Source: Thermoplasmata archaeon (GTDB lineage Archaea; Thermoplasmatota; Thermoplasmata; Thermoplasmatales; Thermoplasmataceae). Taken from it: a stretch of DNA of 64,000 bases. The notes under the pieces are model-generated. The model saw only the letters and a program-made list of their open reading frames with translations, was not told where the DNA came from and searched no databases. Both the position numbers and the translations under genes were made by a program. Below, piece after piece: positions 1 to 8,922 of the stretch (the stretch's first letter is position 1; each line of letters opens with the position of its first letter). The stretch covers positions 1 through 64,000 of the forward strand of contig JAJZXU010000010.1 in assembly GCA_021806235.1 (NCBI GenBank). Direction: 5' to 3'.

Positions 1-1525
1 AAAACACCTGAGGCGCTGGAATATTAACCAGCTTCCCTTTCGATCACTTCCTGTTAGGGGTGACCTTAGGATCGGCTAACCCTCGGCTGACGAACATTGC
101 CAAGGAACCTTTGCCCTTTCGGCGGAGTGGATTTTCACCACTCTATTCTGCTACTTTTACCAGGATCCACGATACTGTACGGTCCATCCCTCCTCTCGAA
201 GAAACTTCTATCCATACAGCACGCCCCCCTACCACATCACCTTTCGGTGGTCTAATGTATCGGTAACTGGCTTTAGCCTCTTCCATCTTGGAAGCATATA
301 ACCTCGGTGAGTGAGCTGTTACGCACTCTTTAAAGGATAGCTGCTTCTGAGCTAACCTCCACACTGTCTTGGGCTATAAACTTCTTTAAATCGCACTTAG
401 CCAATTTTAGAGACCTTAACATTAGTCTCGGTTGTTTCCGTCACGGGCGTAAAGCTTATCCCTACGCCCTAGCACCCAGAATCTACGATTCTAGCAAGTT
501 CGGAGTTTGACAAGGTGGCGCAGCCTTTCGGTTGCTAACCACCCAATCGGTCGCTCTACCTCACTAGAAATCTCCTCTGAGGTCTACCTGCGGGTAGTAT
601 TGAGGGGAACCCGCTATTGCCGCTCTAGATTAGCCTTTAACCCCTATACCCAAGTCATCCAAACGATTTGCACATCAGAACTGGTTCGGTCCTCCACCTA
701 GCTTTCGCTAAGCTTCAACCTGCTCAGGTATAGATCGAGCGGCTTCGGGTCTGCCACAGATGACTAAACGCATTTGTTACGTTACTCCTCCCTTACGGTG
801 CGAGTAATCGCTTTCGCTACGGCTACTTCTTTTAGAATTAACCTTGCCATCCATCACAACTCCCTGGCCCGTTCTTCAACACGGACAATAGAACACTGGT
901 CTCTCTTTCGAGATCATCCCTTTAATGCCCTATAAAGTTATCACTGCTTGGTTTCAGGCTCTTTTCACAGCCCTTCCGGGTTGCTTTTCAGTTTTCCCTC
1001 ACGGTACTTCTTTGCTATCGGACTTGAGTAATATTTAGGGTTGGATGTTCATGCCACCCACATTCCCACGCGAATAACGACGCATGGTACTCAGGATATT
1101 TCTTCTCATAACTTCTTTAATTACTCCTACAGGACTATCACCTTCTAAGGTATAAGCTTTCCAGCTATTTAGGATTCTTAAAGGAAGTATTGAAAGAAGT
1201 CCATACTCCACATCTCTTTCCTATTTCTAAAAAAGATTCGGTTTGCCCTATACCGCTTTCGATCGCCTTTACTCACGGTATCTCTATTGATTTCTCTTCC
1301 TCCCGGTACTAAGATGTTTCAATTCCCGGGGTTCCCCCTCCTTTCGGAGTGTAAAACAGGAAGTCCCATTAGGAAATCCTTGGATCTAAGGCTCCATGCA
1401 CCTCCCCAAGGCATATCGCAGCTTGGCACGTCCTTCATCGGTTCTCAAACCAAAACCATTCCCCAAGCAGTTTGTATAGTACACAATCTATATTGCTTAA
1501 TTATCTGGTATCATAGGCTATAAGA
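1..1525 (-). rRNA. 23S ribosomal RNA, 5' half (3' part outside window)
   Basis: Read on the minus strand, this stretch carries long, strongly conserved large-subunit rRNA segments. Examples are the 5' domain I block 'gatgaaggacgtgccaagc' near 1420-1440 and the 'gccgatcctaaggtc' block near the left edge. It is far richer in GC than the flanking DNA and has no sustained reading frame. The left edge falls near the middle of the molecule, so roughly the 3' half is missing. The mature 5' end is estimated at 1515-1530 and is not exact. No 16S or 5S gene is adjacent upstream, which fits the unlinked rRNA genes of Thermoplasmatales. The four ORF-track entries here are shadows. Confidence 0.97.
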
Positions 1526-1582
1526 ATAACCTCGCCCTTCCCTATTGACTATATTGTTACTCAATAAGTGCATTCATTTATT

Positions 1583-1592
1583 GGTATAAAAG
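1583..1592 (-). promoter_or_regulatory. Possible 23S rRNA TATA box
   Basis: On the minus strand the sequence 'cttttatacc' lies about 60 nt before the estimated mature 23S 5' end. It would start transcription near 1560, followed by a G-rich leader (about 1531-1543) that could form the 5' side of a processing stem. A second AT-rich candidate, 'tctttatattag', lies about 20 bp further upstream. The choice between them is inference. Confidence 0.3.
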
Positions 1593-1635
1593 ATATTACA
1601 AACTCTAATATAAAGATTTTGATAAAATAATAGCG

Positions 1636-1677
1636 GGCTAAAATATAGCCATACGCGAATAAAATGCGTATTTTTTT
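1636..1677. other. Tandem hairpins upstream of the 23S gene
   Basis: Two adjacent perfect inverted repeats occur here: GGCTA-aaata-TAGCC (1636-1650) and ATACGC-gaataaaat-GCGTAT (1651-1671). The second is followed on the plus strand by a run of seven T residues, giving an intrinsic-terminator-like shape. No plus-strand gene precedes it. It could block transcription entering the rRNA promoter region or be a structural site, but its role is unknown. Confidence 0.4.
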
Positions 1678-1776
1678 GAAGTTAAAATTATAATTATGTC
1701 AAAATTAATACAAATAATCTTTAAAGGCTCTATTTCCAAATATAAAAATTTAAATTATATTAATATTAATATATAA

Positions 1777-2541
1777 TTATAATAAATTTTTTATTTCACC
1801 GGGCTTTATCAAACCTTTCTCCGTTATGTACTCCGTTATAAATTTTGAACGGGTAAAATCGAAGAATCTATTTATGTTATTAAATGGGATGTTCCATTCA
1901 TGATTTTTTATTTTATTATAGTTATTTATGTTAAAATTTTTATCAATTTTCTCCCTTATTGTGAGGGAATAAATGGGTTTGTTATTATCTTTCATTGCCA
2001 TTGCCAGTGGATATGTTCCTGTTTTATGTATTAATGCGCCATTATATGTTACAAGATCTGACCCGATAATACAGTAATCAACATTTTTTGCCATTTCATA
2101 TATTTCTGAATCATGCAAGATTGTTACGTTAATATTGCTCTGTGATAATATTCTGGCAAGTGATATCCCTTCAAGTTCGGGCATACTTTCAAGTATATAT
2201 ACCAATTTTATGTTATTTTGATTTCTAATTAAGGCATCACGTACAGTGGAGCTGTAACTTAATGTGCCCACTGTAGAATTTTTATTTATTATTTTTGCTG
2301 AATTAACTATTGATTTCTTTAAATGCCTGTTTATTGATTCCTTTACATTTTCTGCACTGCTGTTAATTTTTATATAATTACATACATAAGATATTATCGC
2401 CATACCATAATAATTATATTTTATTTTATCCAGTAAATCATTTATGTTTTTATTATTTAATGAATTATACCAGTCAATAATGTTAAATGCTATTTTTGTT
2501 GACGATGATTTATTATCATTTATTATGTCATCAAAATCCAT
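1777..2541 (-). CDS. eIF2B/ribose-1,5-bisphosphate isomerase family protein
   Basis: The 254-residue protein has the C-terminal Rossmann-like pattern of the eIF2B alpha / methylthioribose-1-phosphate isomerase / R15P isomerase family. Visible elements are STVGTLSYSSTV (about residues 90-101), an ESMPELEG segment (about 118-125) in place of the usual E-x-RP-x-x-x-G, the acidic GSD site in CIIGSDLV (about 158), and NGALIHKTGTYPLAMA just after it. Family members either regulate translation initiation or isomerise phosphorylated sugars, including AMP salvage in archaea. The N-terminal half is divergent and helical, so the substrate cannot be assigned. It stands alone, 240 bp from the 23S leader. 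The family call is firm and the function is open. Confidence 0.75.
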   Translation of the reverse strand: MDFDDIINDNKSSSTKIAFNIIDWYNSLNNKNINDLLDKIKYNYYGMAIISYVCNYIKINSSAENVKESINRHLKKSIVNSAKIINKNSTVGTLSYSSTVRDALIRNQNNIKLVYILESMPELEGISLARILSQSNINVTILHDSEIYEMAKNVDYCIIGSDLVTYNGALIHKTGTYPLAMAMKDNNKPIYSLTIREKIDKNFNINNYNKIKNHEWNIPFNNINRFFDFTRSKFITEYITEKGLIKPGEIKNLL

Positions 2542-2722
2542 GACTGTTGATGTACTTTTAATTAAAATATCTTTTTAATATATAAAAAATTTTATTATTC
2601 TCATGAGGTGGAGTCGAAATAATCTGAAGAAATAAGACCAATTATAGCACCCCGTATATAAGAGTATCTCCAAAAGCCAATAAATACAAAATATTAATAA
2701 TGTAAAATAGTATATTAAACTA

Positions 2723-2953
2723 ATGGAGAATGGTGCAATATCTGAAATGTCCGTGTCCGCAAGGATGATATACCTTGTTTTGCAGGATAGAAAAATAGCA
2801 CGGTTATGTGAGCTTATGGATATTACAGGTCTTTCAAAGAGAACTGTGCTGTATTCAGTAAAAAAGCTTAAGAAAAACAATCTTATAGATGTTCTAATAT
2901 GCTTAAATGATACAAGGGGAAGATTTTATTGCATTAAATTAAAAGGCCAGTAA
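2723..2953 (+). CDS. Small winged helix-turn-helix transcriptional regulator
   Basis: This 76-residue protein is almost entirely one winged HTH domain. The helix-turn-helix lies around RLCELMDITGLSKRTVLYSVKKL (residues 27-49), followed by a basic turn (KKNNLIDVL) and a short wing ending FYCIKLKGQ. It resembles MarR/ArsR-type or 'winged HTH DNA-binding domain' archaeal regulators that consist of the DNA-binding domain only. No ligand or metal site is visible. It lies between divergent or isolated genes, so the target is unknown. The opposite-strand ORF 2575-2880 is a shadow. Confidence 0.75.
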   Translation: MENGAISEMSVSARMIYLVLQDRKIARLCELMDITGLSKRTVLYSVKKLKKNNLIDVLICLNDTRGRFYCIKLKGQ

Positions 2954-3034
2954 TGTTTAAGATTTTTGCCTGTTGCATATTTTGCATGTTTAAGGAATAT
3001 TATTGTATTTTGTATCTGTTATGATGGTGATAAA

Positions 3035-3142
3035 ATGGTTAATGAATTTGAGAAAATTAGTACAGCACTTATAGGCTCTTCAGTAATGACGCTAAACGAA
3101 ACATTGAAAAAAAAACATGGCATACCAAATTTGAAGAAATAA
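3035..3142 (+). CDS. Hypothetical 35-aa ORF
   Basis: A short ORF not in the supplied track starts MVNEFEKISTAL and ends GIPNLKK. It has a GGTGA Shine-Dalgarno-like element four bases before ATG. It is mildly amphipathic with no membrane segment. It follows the wHTH gene by about 80 bp in the same direction and could be co-transcribed. No homology is recognised, and a chance ORF remains possible. Confidence 0.35.
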   Translation: MVNEFEKISTALIGSSVMTLNETLKKKHGIPNLKK

Positions 3143-3177
3143 AAAATTGAGAATATTTTTATAATTTTAGATGTTAT

Positions 3178-3528
3178 TTATTCCCTGTAAAGTATGGGTT
3201 CTAATTCTCCAACGGCCTTTTCTTCCAGTTCTTTTATGTTTTTTATAACATCGCCTACTGGTTTTTCCTCTGTAACTATATACTTTACCTTACCCATGGA
3301 CATACTATATGATCCCGGGCACAGTGAATTTTCTGTTACTATAAACATATCCGGATTTAAGGATAATATACCGGCCATTGCGACCTCCCTTCCACCGTGG
3401 GTTCTGCCGAATCCCGGATTTTCGTATTCTTCTATTTTCTTTGTTTCATCGTCTATAAGAAATACTGAATTACCGTATTCCAGAGGTGCCAACATATTTT
3501 CATTGTCTACAACACATGCTATTTTCAT
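3178..3528 (-). CDS. NifX/NifB-like (dinitrogenase Fe-Mo cofactor family) domain protein
   Basis: The 116-residue protein begins MKIACVVDNENMLAPLEYGNS and contains GFGRTHGGREVAMAGIL (about 40-56) and FIVTENSLCPGSYS. This resembles the RNase H-like fold of the NifX/NifB C-terminal family (COG1433). In archaea without nitrogenase these small proteins are thought to handle metal or Fe-S clusters, but the role is not established. One cysteine is present near position 70 in a loop. It lies just downstream of, and in the same direction as, purM (58 bp gap). The opposite-strand ORF 3194-3562 is rejected as a shadow. Confidence 0.6.
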   Translation of the reverse strand: MKIACVVDNENMLAPLEYGNSVFLIDDETKKIEEYENPGFGRTHGGREVAMAGILSLNPDMFIVTENSLCPGSYSMSMGKVKYIVTEEKPVGDVIKNIKELEEKAVGELEPILYRE

Positions 3529-3586
3529 AATTATAGTAAATGTAATTAAAAATTTAAGTTAATTGTATATTATAAAGCTAAAAAAA

Positions 3587-4594
3587 TTAATAATACCCAT
3601 TTAGTTCAACGGAATATTTTGGTATGCTAATTCCACTGCCATTTTCAACATGGCCTATTTCCCTGAATGGAACCCTGTTACGCATAATGTTTGTAAAATC
3701 CGATTTATCATTTTCATCCACGATAACAATAAACCCCATGCTCATGTTAAATATTTCATACATTTCATCGCATGATAATTTTCCCAGATCCATAAGCTGG
3801 TTAAAAACGTTATCCGGCTCTATAGGGTTGTCTATGACATATTTCATATCCTTAATCCTTGTAATGTTTTTTATGCCACCACCGGTTATATTTGCCATGC
3901 CCTTTATAGGTACTATTCCCATTGTATCGAGAATTTCCCTTACGTATATTCTTGTAGGTTCAAGCACAACATCTGCGACACTTCTGTTGTCTCCAGGAAA
4001 GTTATCCCCGTAATTAATATTACTATTTTTTAATATGTTTCTCACCGTTGTGAAACCATTCGAATGCAGACCACTGCTTTTTAATGCAAAAATTATGTCC
4101 CCCTCGTTTATTCTTTCACCTGTAACCATCTGATCCTTCTGTATAATGCCCATAGATGTACCGGATATATCTATATTTTTTATCAGATCCGGGACTATTG
4201 CTGTTTCACCACCAACAATGTTTATATTGGCCATCTGTGCGCCAACATTAAAACCTATTCCAAGCTGTCTGGCTATTTCGTTGTCTGTGTTTCTTAATGA
4301 GATGTAATCAACCATTGCTATTGGTTCAGCACCTACCGTTATGGCGTCGTTTACATTCATTGCAATACAATCTATACCTATAGTGTTATATTTGTTTGTT
4401 TCTTCAGCTATTATGGTTTTTGTTCCAACACCATCATTATTTAATGAAATGGCAAAATTACCAAGGTCTATAAGAGATGTAAAACTACCAAGAGAAGCTA
4501 TAGTCTTAAAATCATTTCTTTTAAATTTAATTTGCCTTAAAAAGTTTGATACAAACTCTCCCTGTGATTTTCTATCTATTATCTTCCTTTCCAT
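3587..4594 (-). CDS. purM: Phosphoribosylformylglycinamidine cyclo-ligase (AIR synthetase)
   Basis: PurM closes the imidazole ring of FGAM to AIR using ATP, the fifth step of purine synthesis, in the cytosol. The 335-residue length is normal. Family motifs are visible: NNDGVGTKT (about 53-61), IAMNVNDAITVGAEPIAMVDY (about 77-97), the glycine-rich GGETAIVPDL (about 129-138), SSGLHSNGFTT (about 174-184) and NITGGGIKNITRI (about 235-247). The first Met follows an AT-rich upstream region without obvious Shine-Dalgarno, consistent with a leaderless message. No other pur gene is in the window. Confidence 0.95.
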   Translation of the reverse strand: MERKIIDRKSQGEFVSNFLRQIKFKRNDFKTIASLGSFTSLIDLGNFAISLNNDGVGTKTIIAEETNKYNTIGIDCIAMNVNDAITVGAEPIAMVDYISLRNTDNEIARQLGIGFNVGAQMANINIVGGETAIVPDLIKNIDISGTSMGIIQKDQMVTGERINEGDIIFALKSSGLHSNGFTTVRNILKNSNINYGDNFPGDNRSVADVVLEPTRIYVREILDTMGIVPIKGMANITGGGIKNITRIKDMKYVIDNPIEPDNVFNQLMDLGKLSCDEMYEIFNMSMGFIVIVDENDKSDFTNIMRNRVPFREIGHVENGSGISIPKYSVELNGYY

Positions 4595-4957
4595 ATCTAG
4601 TAATTACATTATTAAATAAAGATTTATATATTTTTCATATTTTATTATGCTGTGTAATTTATAAAATGTAAAATTTATAATTGATATAGATATTATATGC
4701 AGCGATTGTATTTTGTCTGCTATTTCCTTGAGTTTTAGGAATTTAGACAGTAACTGGGTTTTATATCTTTCTATGTTTATAATAACTGAAAATAATTTTA
4801 ATAATAACTATTAATTTTATTCGTAAGTGTTCTATTACTGAATTAGTACCCAATAAAATAACAATAATATTTTTTATGCTTTATATAAACATGATACTTA
4901 TTAGAAAAGGAAAAATATTTTAAATAGTTTATACATTACTGATTCAAGGTGATATTA
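4595..4957. other. Intergenic region between divergent purM and ferredoxin genes
   Basis: This is about 360 bp of very AT-rich DNA. It contains the purM start on the left and, on the right, a TATA-like 'aatattttaaatag' (about 4913-4926) feeding the ferredoxin gene. I see no ORF with coding character, tRNA, or strong hairpin in between. Confidence 0.5.
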
Positions 4958-5392
4958 TTGGTTAAATTAGAATCGTTGGACTATAAGCCAAAGCCCATAG
5001 AGCAGAATTTTGCAAATGACGAAGCAAATTATCCTGTAACTGGGGAACATAACAATCATAAGGTAAGAGCCGAAGGAAAAGAGAGAATGGACGCTGATGG
5101 AAAACCGTATCCTACGAAGTTTGGTATACACGGCACAATAGTCGGTGTTGACTGGGAGGCCTGTATAGCAGATGGAGCATGCATGGATGTTTGCCCTGTT
5201 TCCCTGTTTGAATGGGAGTTAAACCCCGGACAGTCAGGAACTGATAACGATAAGAAATTAGAAAAGGGTACACCGGAATACGAAAAGTACATAACAGATA
5301 AATGTGACCCTATAAGGGAAGCGGAATGCATATTCTGTATGGCATGTGAAAGTGTTTGCCCTACTCTTGCAATAAAAGTAAATCCAGAATAA
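4958..5392 (+). CDS. Zinc-containing 7Fe ferredoxin
   Basis: This is the archaeal zinc ferredoxin, a soluble electron carrier for 2-oxoacid:ferredoxin oxidoreductases. The N-terminal extension with histidines (EHNNHKVRAEG, then GIHGT) supplies Zn ligands. The core has CIADGACMDVCP and CIFCMACESVCP for the 3Fe/4Fe clusters. The track starts at GTG 4949, but that codon lies inside the AGGTGAT Shine-Dalgarno. TTG at 4958 is 4-5 nt downstream and gives MVKLESLDYKPKP, matching the known Thermoplasma ferredoxin N-terminus VKLEELDFKPKP, so I choose TTG. Expected length is 144 aa. Confidence 0.93.
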   Translation: MVKLESLDYKPKPIEQNFANDEANYPVTGEHNNHKVRAEGKERMDADGKPYPTKFGIHGTIVGVDWEACIADGACMDVCPVSLFEWELNPGQSGTDNDKKLEKGTPEYEKYITDKCDPIREAECIFCMACESVCPTLAIKVNPE

Positions 5393-5394
5393 AT

Positions 5395-5985
5395 TTATTT
5401 GTTCATAAGGGCTTCATATGCCCTTATGGCATCACTTCTTTTTACTATAATTATTGTTTCATTAGAACATGATATTAGCTGTAATATATTTATTTCATAT
5501 GAAAATAATCTTTCATTTATCTTCATAACAAATCCAGGGGTTTTTACTATTTCCATGGATGAAAATATATGTATGGAGCTTACGTTTCTTTCTATTACGG
5601 CATTTTTCGGTATTTCCAGATCTTTGTTTTTTGTTTCGTCTATAATATAAACAAATGAATCTGTTAAATATGTTGCAGATACAAAATTTATATTTTCAAG
5701 TTTTTTATTCGCCGTTATTACCATTATCTTATCCTGTAATGTTATCTTGCTATCCGCCAGAAGTTTATCTATATGAGTTGTCTCTGGCAATTTCTTCTCC
5801 ATAAAAATCTTGTTCAGGGCAGACCTTATTGATACAATATTGTATCCCTTCATTTCTATGGAAATTTTCCTTGCCAGTTTACTTATATTAATAATTCCCA
5901 TTCTCATGGATATCAATAATTCCGGATTCTTCTTTAAATAATTATTTACAGCATTTTCTACATTCCCCCTCGATGTTCTTTCCAT
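5395..5985 (-). CDS. ACT-domain protein with N-terminal helical domain
   Basis: The N-terminal ~70 residues (SRGNVENAVNNYLKKNPEL, then GIINISKLARKISIEM) look like a helical DNA-binding or assembly module seen in archaeal conserved proteins. The C-terminal ~60 residues (PGFVMKINERLFSYEINILQ, then IIIVKRSDAIRAYEAL) match an ACT fold, a small-molecule (usually amino-acid) sensor. The middle is beta-rich (IHIFSSMEIV). It is likely a ligand-responsive regulator, but ligand and target are unknown. It is convergent with the ferredoxin gene, with 2 bp between stops. Confidence 0.65.
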   Translation of the reverse strand: MERTSRGNVENAVNNYLKKNPELLISMRMGIINISKLARKISIEMKGYNIVSIRSALNKIFMEKKLPETTHIDKLLADSKITLQDKIMVITANKKLENINFVSATYLTDSFVYIIDETKNKDLEIPKNAVIERNVSSIHIFSSMEIVKTPGFVMKINERLFSYEINILQLISCSNETIIIVKRSDAIRAYEALMNK

Positions 5986-6080
5986 TATCTCTAATTTAAT
6001 ACGGTAATATAAAATTTTATATTATAACATAAATTATTATAGTTATTATATTATTTTTATCAATATTTACGAAAAATATA

Positions 6081-6090
6081 AAATATATAA
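6081..6090 (+). promoter_or_regulatory. TATA box of argG
   Basis: The sequence 'aaatatataa' lies about 20-25 nt before the argG ATG, leaving essentially no 5' UTR. This is the leaderless arrangement typical of this order. No Shine-Dalgarno precedes the ATG. Confidence 0.5.
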
Positions 6091-6105
6091 AAATTATTTG
6101 TAGTC

Positions 6106-7296
6106 ATGGATAAGGTATTGTTATTATATTCAGGTGGTTTAGATACATCAGTTATGGTAAAATGGATACAGAATGAAATGAAAAAGGATGTTGTTACACT
6201 AACATTAAATATTGGCAATAGCAATTTAGATGAGATAAGGGAAAAAGCATTATCTCTGGGTGCATTGGATGCAGTAGTAATGGATGTAAAGAGTGAGTTT
6301 TCCAGTGAGTACATTAAAAAAGAAATATATTCAGACGGCATGTATGAAGACTACCCGCTGTCAACGGCAATAGCAAGGCCGTTGATGGCTCAAAAGGCCG
6401 TTTATTTTGCAGAGAAATATGATTGTAATTTCATAGCACATGGGTCAACAGGTAAGGGCAATGACCAGGTGAGATTTGAGGTAACAATGAAGGCATTGAA
6501 TGATAATATAAATGTCATAGCACCTGTAAGGGACTGGAACATGAATAGGTTAGAAGAAATAAACTATGCCAGGAAAAACAATATAAAGATACCGATGAAT
6601 GGAAAATATTCTGTGGATGAGAATATATGGGGAAGGTCCATTGAGGGCTCCAGCATAGAGAATATAAACAATGGCATTGAAAATGATGTGTATGAATGGG
6701 TAAAACCGCTGGAAGAAACTGGTAATGGCGATATAATAGACCTGGAATTCAAAAATGGTATACCCGTGAAACTGAATGATAATTCCTATAACCTGACAGC
6801 CATAACAGAAAAACTGAATAAAATATCCGGAAACAATGGGATAGGTTTAATAAACCATATGGAGGATAGATTAACCGGAATAAAAAGTCATGAAATATAT
6901 GAAGTTCCTGCAGCAGTTACAATAATAAAAGCACATAAACTTATTGAATCATTAACATTAAATAAACATGAACTTGATATAAAAAATTATATGGACAACC
7001 AGTGGTCAAATTTTGTGTATAATGGTTTGTGGTATGAGCCGGTAATGGAACACATAAATTCGTTTGAATCCAGTGTGAATAAATACGTAAATGGAAATGT
7101 AAAATTAAAATTATATAAGGGAAATATGATATTAAAATCCATAAGCAGTGATAATTCCATTTATGACTATGATAAAATAAGTTATGATAATAGCAATTTT
7201 GATCAGAATTCTGCAAAGGGATTTATAGATATATTTAAAAATAATACTGTGTATACAAACAATGCCAGAAAGGAAAAAATAAAGATTTTGCAGTGA
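6106..7296 (+). CDS. argG: Argininosuccinate synthase
   Basis: ArgG condenses citrulline and aspartate with ATP to argininosuccinate. The PP-loop SGGLDTSV (residues 9-16) opens the protein, followed by STAIARPLMAQKAV (about 85-98), the substrate-binding GSTGKGNDQVRFE (about 117-129), and SVDENIWGRSIEG (about 165-177). At 396 residues it is the usual length. It appears leaderless behind a TATA box. argH follows after 6 bp, so the two form an operon for the last two arginine steps. Confidence 0.96.
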   Translation: MDKVLLLYSGGLDTSVMVKWIQNEMKKDVVTLTLNIGNSNLDEIREKALSLGALDAVVMDVKSEFSSEYIKKEIYSDGMYEDYPLSTAIARPLMAQKAVYFAEKYDCNFIAHGSTGKGNDQVRFEVTMKALNDNINVIAPVRDWNMNRLEEINYARKNNIKIPMNGKYSVDENIWGRSIEGSSIENINNGIENDVYEWVKPLEETGNGDIIDLEFKNGIPVKLNDNSYNLTAITEKLNKISGNNGIGLINHMEDRLTGIKSHEIYEVPAAVTIIKAHKLIESLTLNKHELDIKNYMDNQWSNFVYNGLWYEPVMEHINSFESSVNKYVNGNVKLKLYKGNMILKSISSDNSIYDYDKISYDNSNFDQNSAKGFIDIFKNNTVYTNNARKEKIKILQ

Positions 7297-7302
7297 TAAA
7301 AA

Positions 7303-8613
7303 ATGAAAATATGGTCAGGCAGTGCATCCCCAGAATTCAATAATGATGCGTATACAATTATGTTAGAAAAGGACATAAACGTTGATACTAATTTAATAAA
7401 ATACGAGATATTGTCTTTAATGGCATATAATTTAAATATTTATGAAAAAAAGATAATCAACAGGGATGATTCAATAAAAATTTTAAATAAATTACTAAAT
7501 ATATATAATAAAAAAATAATATTGAATTCAGATCTGGAAGATGTACATGGAAATATAGAAAATATTGTAATAAATGATTTAAAAAATTCTGGCAAAAATT
7601 TGAGGATGTTTCTATCCAGAAATGAGCAGGTTCATACTGATGTAAATTTCTTTTTAATTGATAATTTAATTGATTATGAGAAAATAATTTACAATACATT
7701 GCTGGATTTAAATAAAATAAATTACAATGGCATAATGCCAGGATATACACATTACAGGCAGGCAATGCCCATAAAATTTAAAACCTATATTGATTACATA
7801 CAAAATATTTTTACCTATAATTTTAATAAAATAAATGATACACTGTTAAAATTAAATGAATTGCCATTGGGTTATGGTTCCGGTTTCGGATCACTGTCAG
7901 ATGTAAACTTTAATGACGTTGCATCATATTTGAATATGGACAGAAACATTAAAAATCCCCTATTCTCTTCACTGAGATATATAGATAATTACATGGAGGT
8001 TGTTTCAGGGGTTACATCATTTTTAATAGATATCTCAAGAATATTTCAGGATCTGATAATATTCAGTGGGGATGAGATGAAAATTGTTGAACTGCCTGAG
8101 GGCTATGTAACCGGTAGCTCTTTAATGCCTAATAAGGTAAATCCGGATTTCCTTGAAATATTTCAGGGATATGCAGCAAAGTCAGTATCTTTAATGAACC
8201 TGATTTATAACATTACCATAAATAAAACAACGGGATATCACCGTGATTTTCAGGTTATCAAGGATGATGTACTAACCTTTATGGTTGAGCTAAAAGGTGT
8301 ATTGAACGGTTTACCAGATTTTTTTAAAAATATTAAATTTAAAAAGGATGTTTCCGAAAAAATACTTGATAATTCAATATATGCAACGTATAATTCAAAA
8401 TTAAATTTCAATAAAAACAGGGACTGGAAAGAATCCTATAAAAATACAGGTGATAAAATAAAAAATAATGAAAAACTTTTATCATACATACCTGATGATA
8501 TAAAATCCTTCGATAATTTTGATTTTGTTAAAAATGAAATTGATAAAAACGTTGAGAATTACGTAAATAAAAGGAATAATATAATAAATAAAATAGAAAA
8601 AATTACTGAATAG
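7303..8613 (+). CDS. argH: Argininosuccinate lyase
   Basis: ArgH splits argininosuccinate into arginine and fumarate. Members of the fumarase/aspartase superfamily share the signature seen here as GSSLMPNKVNPD (about residues 268-279). Upstream are DVHGNIENIVI, RNEQVHTDV (about 105-113) and PGYTHYRQAMP (about 145-155). At 436 residues it is near normal length. The C-terminus is strongly Lys/Asn-rich, matching the AT-biased composition. It is translated from an ATG 6 bp after argG. Confidence 0.95.
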   Translation: MKIWSGSASPEFNNDAYTIMLEKDINVDTNLIKYEILSLMAYNLNIYEKKIINRDDSIKILNKLLNIYNKKIILNSDLEDVHGNIENIVINDLKNSGKNLRMFLSRNEQVHTDVNFFLIDNLIDYEKIIYNTLLDLNKINYNGIMPGYTHYRQAMPIKFKTYIDYIQNIFTYNFNKINDTLLKLNELPLGYGSGFGSLSDVNFNDVASYLNMDRNIKNPLFSSLRYIDNYMEVVSGVTSFLIDISRIFQDLIIFSGDEMKIVELPEGYVTGSSLMPNKVNPDFLEIFQGYAAKSVSLMNLIYNITINKTTGYHRDFQVIKDDVLTFMVELKGVLNGLPDFFKNIKFKKDVSEKILDNSIYATYNSKLNFNKNRDWKESYKNTGDKIKNNEKLLSYIPDDIKSFDNFDFVKNEIDKNVENYVNKRNNIINKIEKITE

Positions 8614-8780
8614 TTAATGTTCCTTAACGTTCTTTTCCGGATGCGTGATCAAATAACCGGCAATTCCACACTGAGTGAACATGGCGAATGAATAGCTGTT
8701 CTTAGAAGAGTGCGGTATGTAAATCAAAGAAAGATGGAATGTGTTAACGGGGTGTGGTGAATTTGAACCCTTATATAACA

Positions 8781-8879
8781 ATGAATTCACTTGAAATAAT
8801 ATACAGTGAAATATTAGAAATTTTAATTTTGAATATAATTGCAACGGCAATACTGGTTAATGTACTTTACCTCCTATAA
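8781..8879 (+). CDS. Hypothetical 32-aa hydrophobic peptide
   Basis: This short ORF is missing from the supplied track. It starts MNSLEIIYSE and then forms one continuous hydrophobic helix (LILNIIATAILVNVLYLL), i.e. a single-pass membrane peptide ending at the membrane. In-frame upstream TTG (8763) or GTG (8757) codons next to GGTGA are alternative starts. It ends about 40 bp before valS. Its function is unknown, and it may be a chance ORF. Confidence 0.35.
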   Translation: MNSLEIIYSEILEILILNIIATAILVNVLYLL

Positions 8880-8890
8880 AAATAAAAAAA

Positions 8891-8900
8891 TATATAAAAC
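8891..8900 (+). promoter_or_regulatory. TATA box of valS
   Basis: 'tatataaaac' is centred about 28 nt before the valS ATG with no Shine-Dalgarno between, consistent with a leaderless valS message. Confidence 0.5.
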
Positions 8901-8922
8901 TATTATGAATTAGCTTGTTTAT

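Larger units (their letters stand above)
8614..8922 (+). other. Intergenic region argH-valS
   Basis: About 300 bp. The left part (8617-8760) has short broken frames and a base composition richer in GC than the flanks. It could be a decayed remnant, but I recognise nothing. The right part holds the small hydrophobic ORF listed separately and the valS promoter. Confidence 0.4.

Noticed and set aside
60-1523. Short ORFs on both strands (60-266, 143-364, 507-701, 1287-1523)
   Set aside because: They lie inside the 23S rRNA gene, whose conserved rRNA sequence explains the absence of AT bias and the chance frames.
3194-3562. 122-aa plus-strand ORF
   Set aside because: It is antisense to the NifX-like gene, whose sequence shows family motifs; the plus frame has none.
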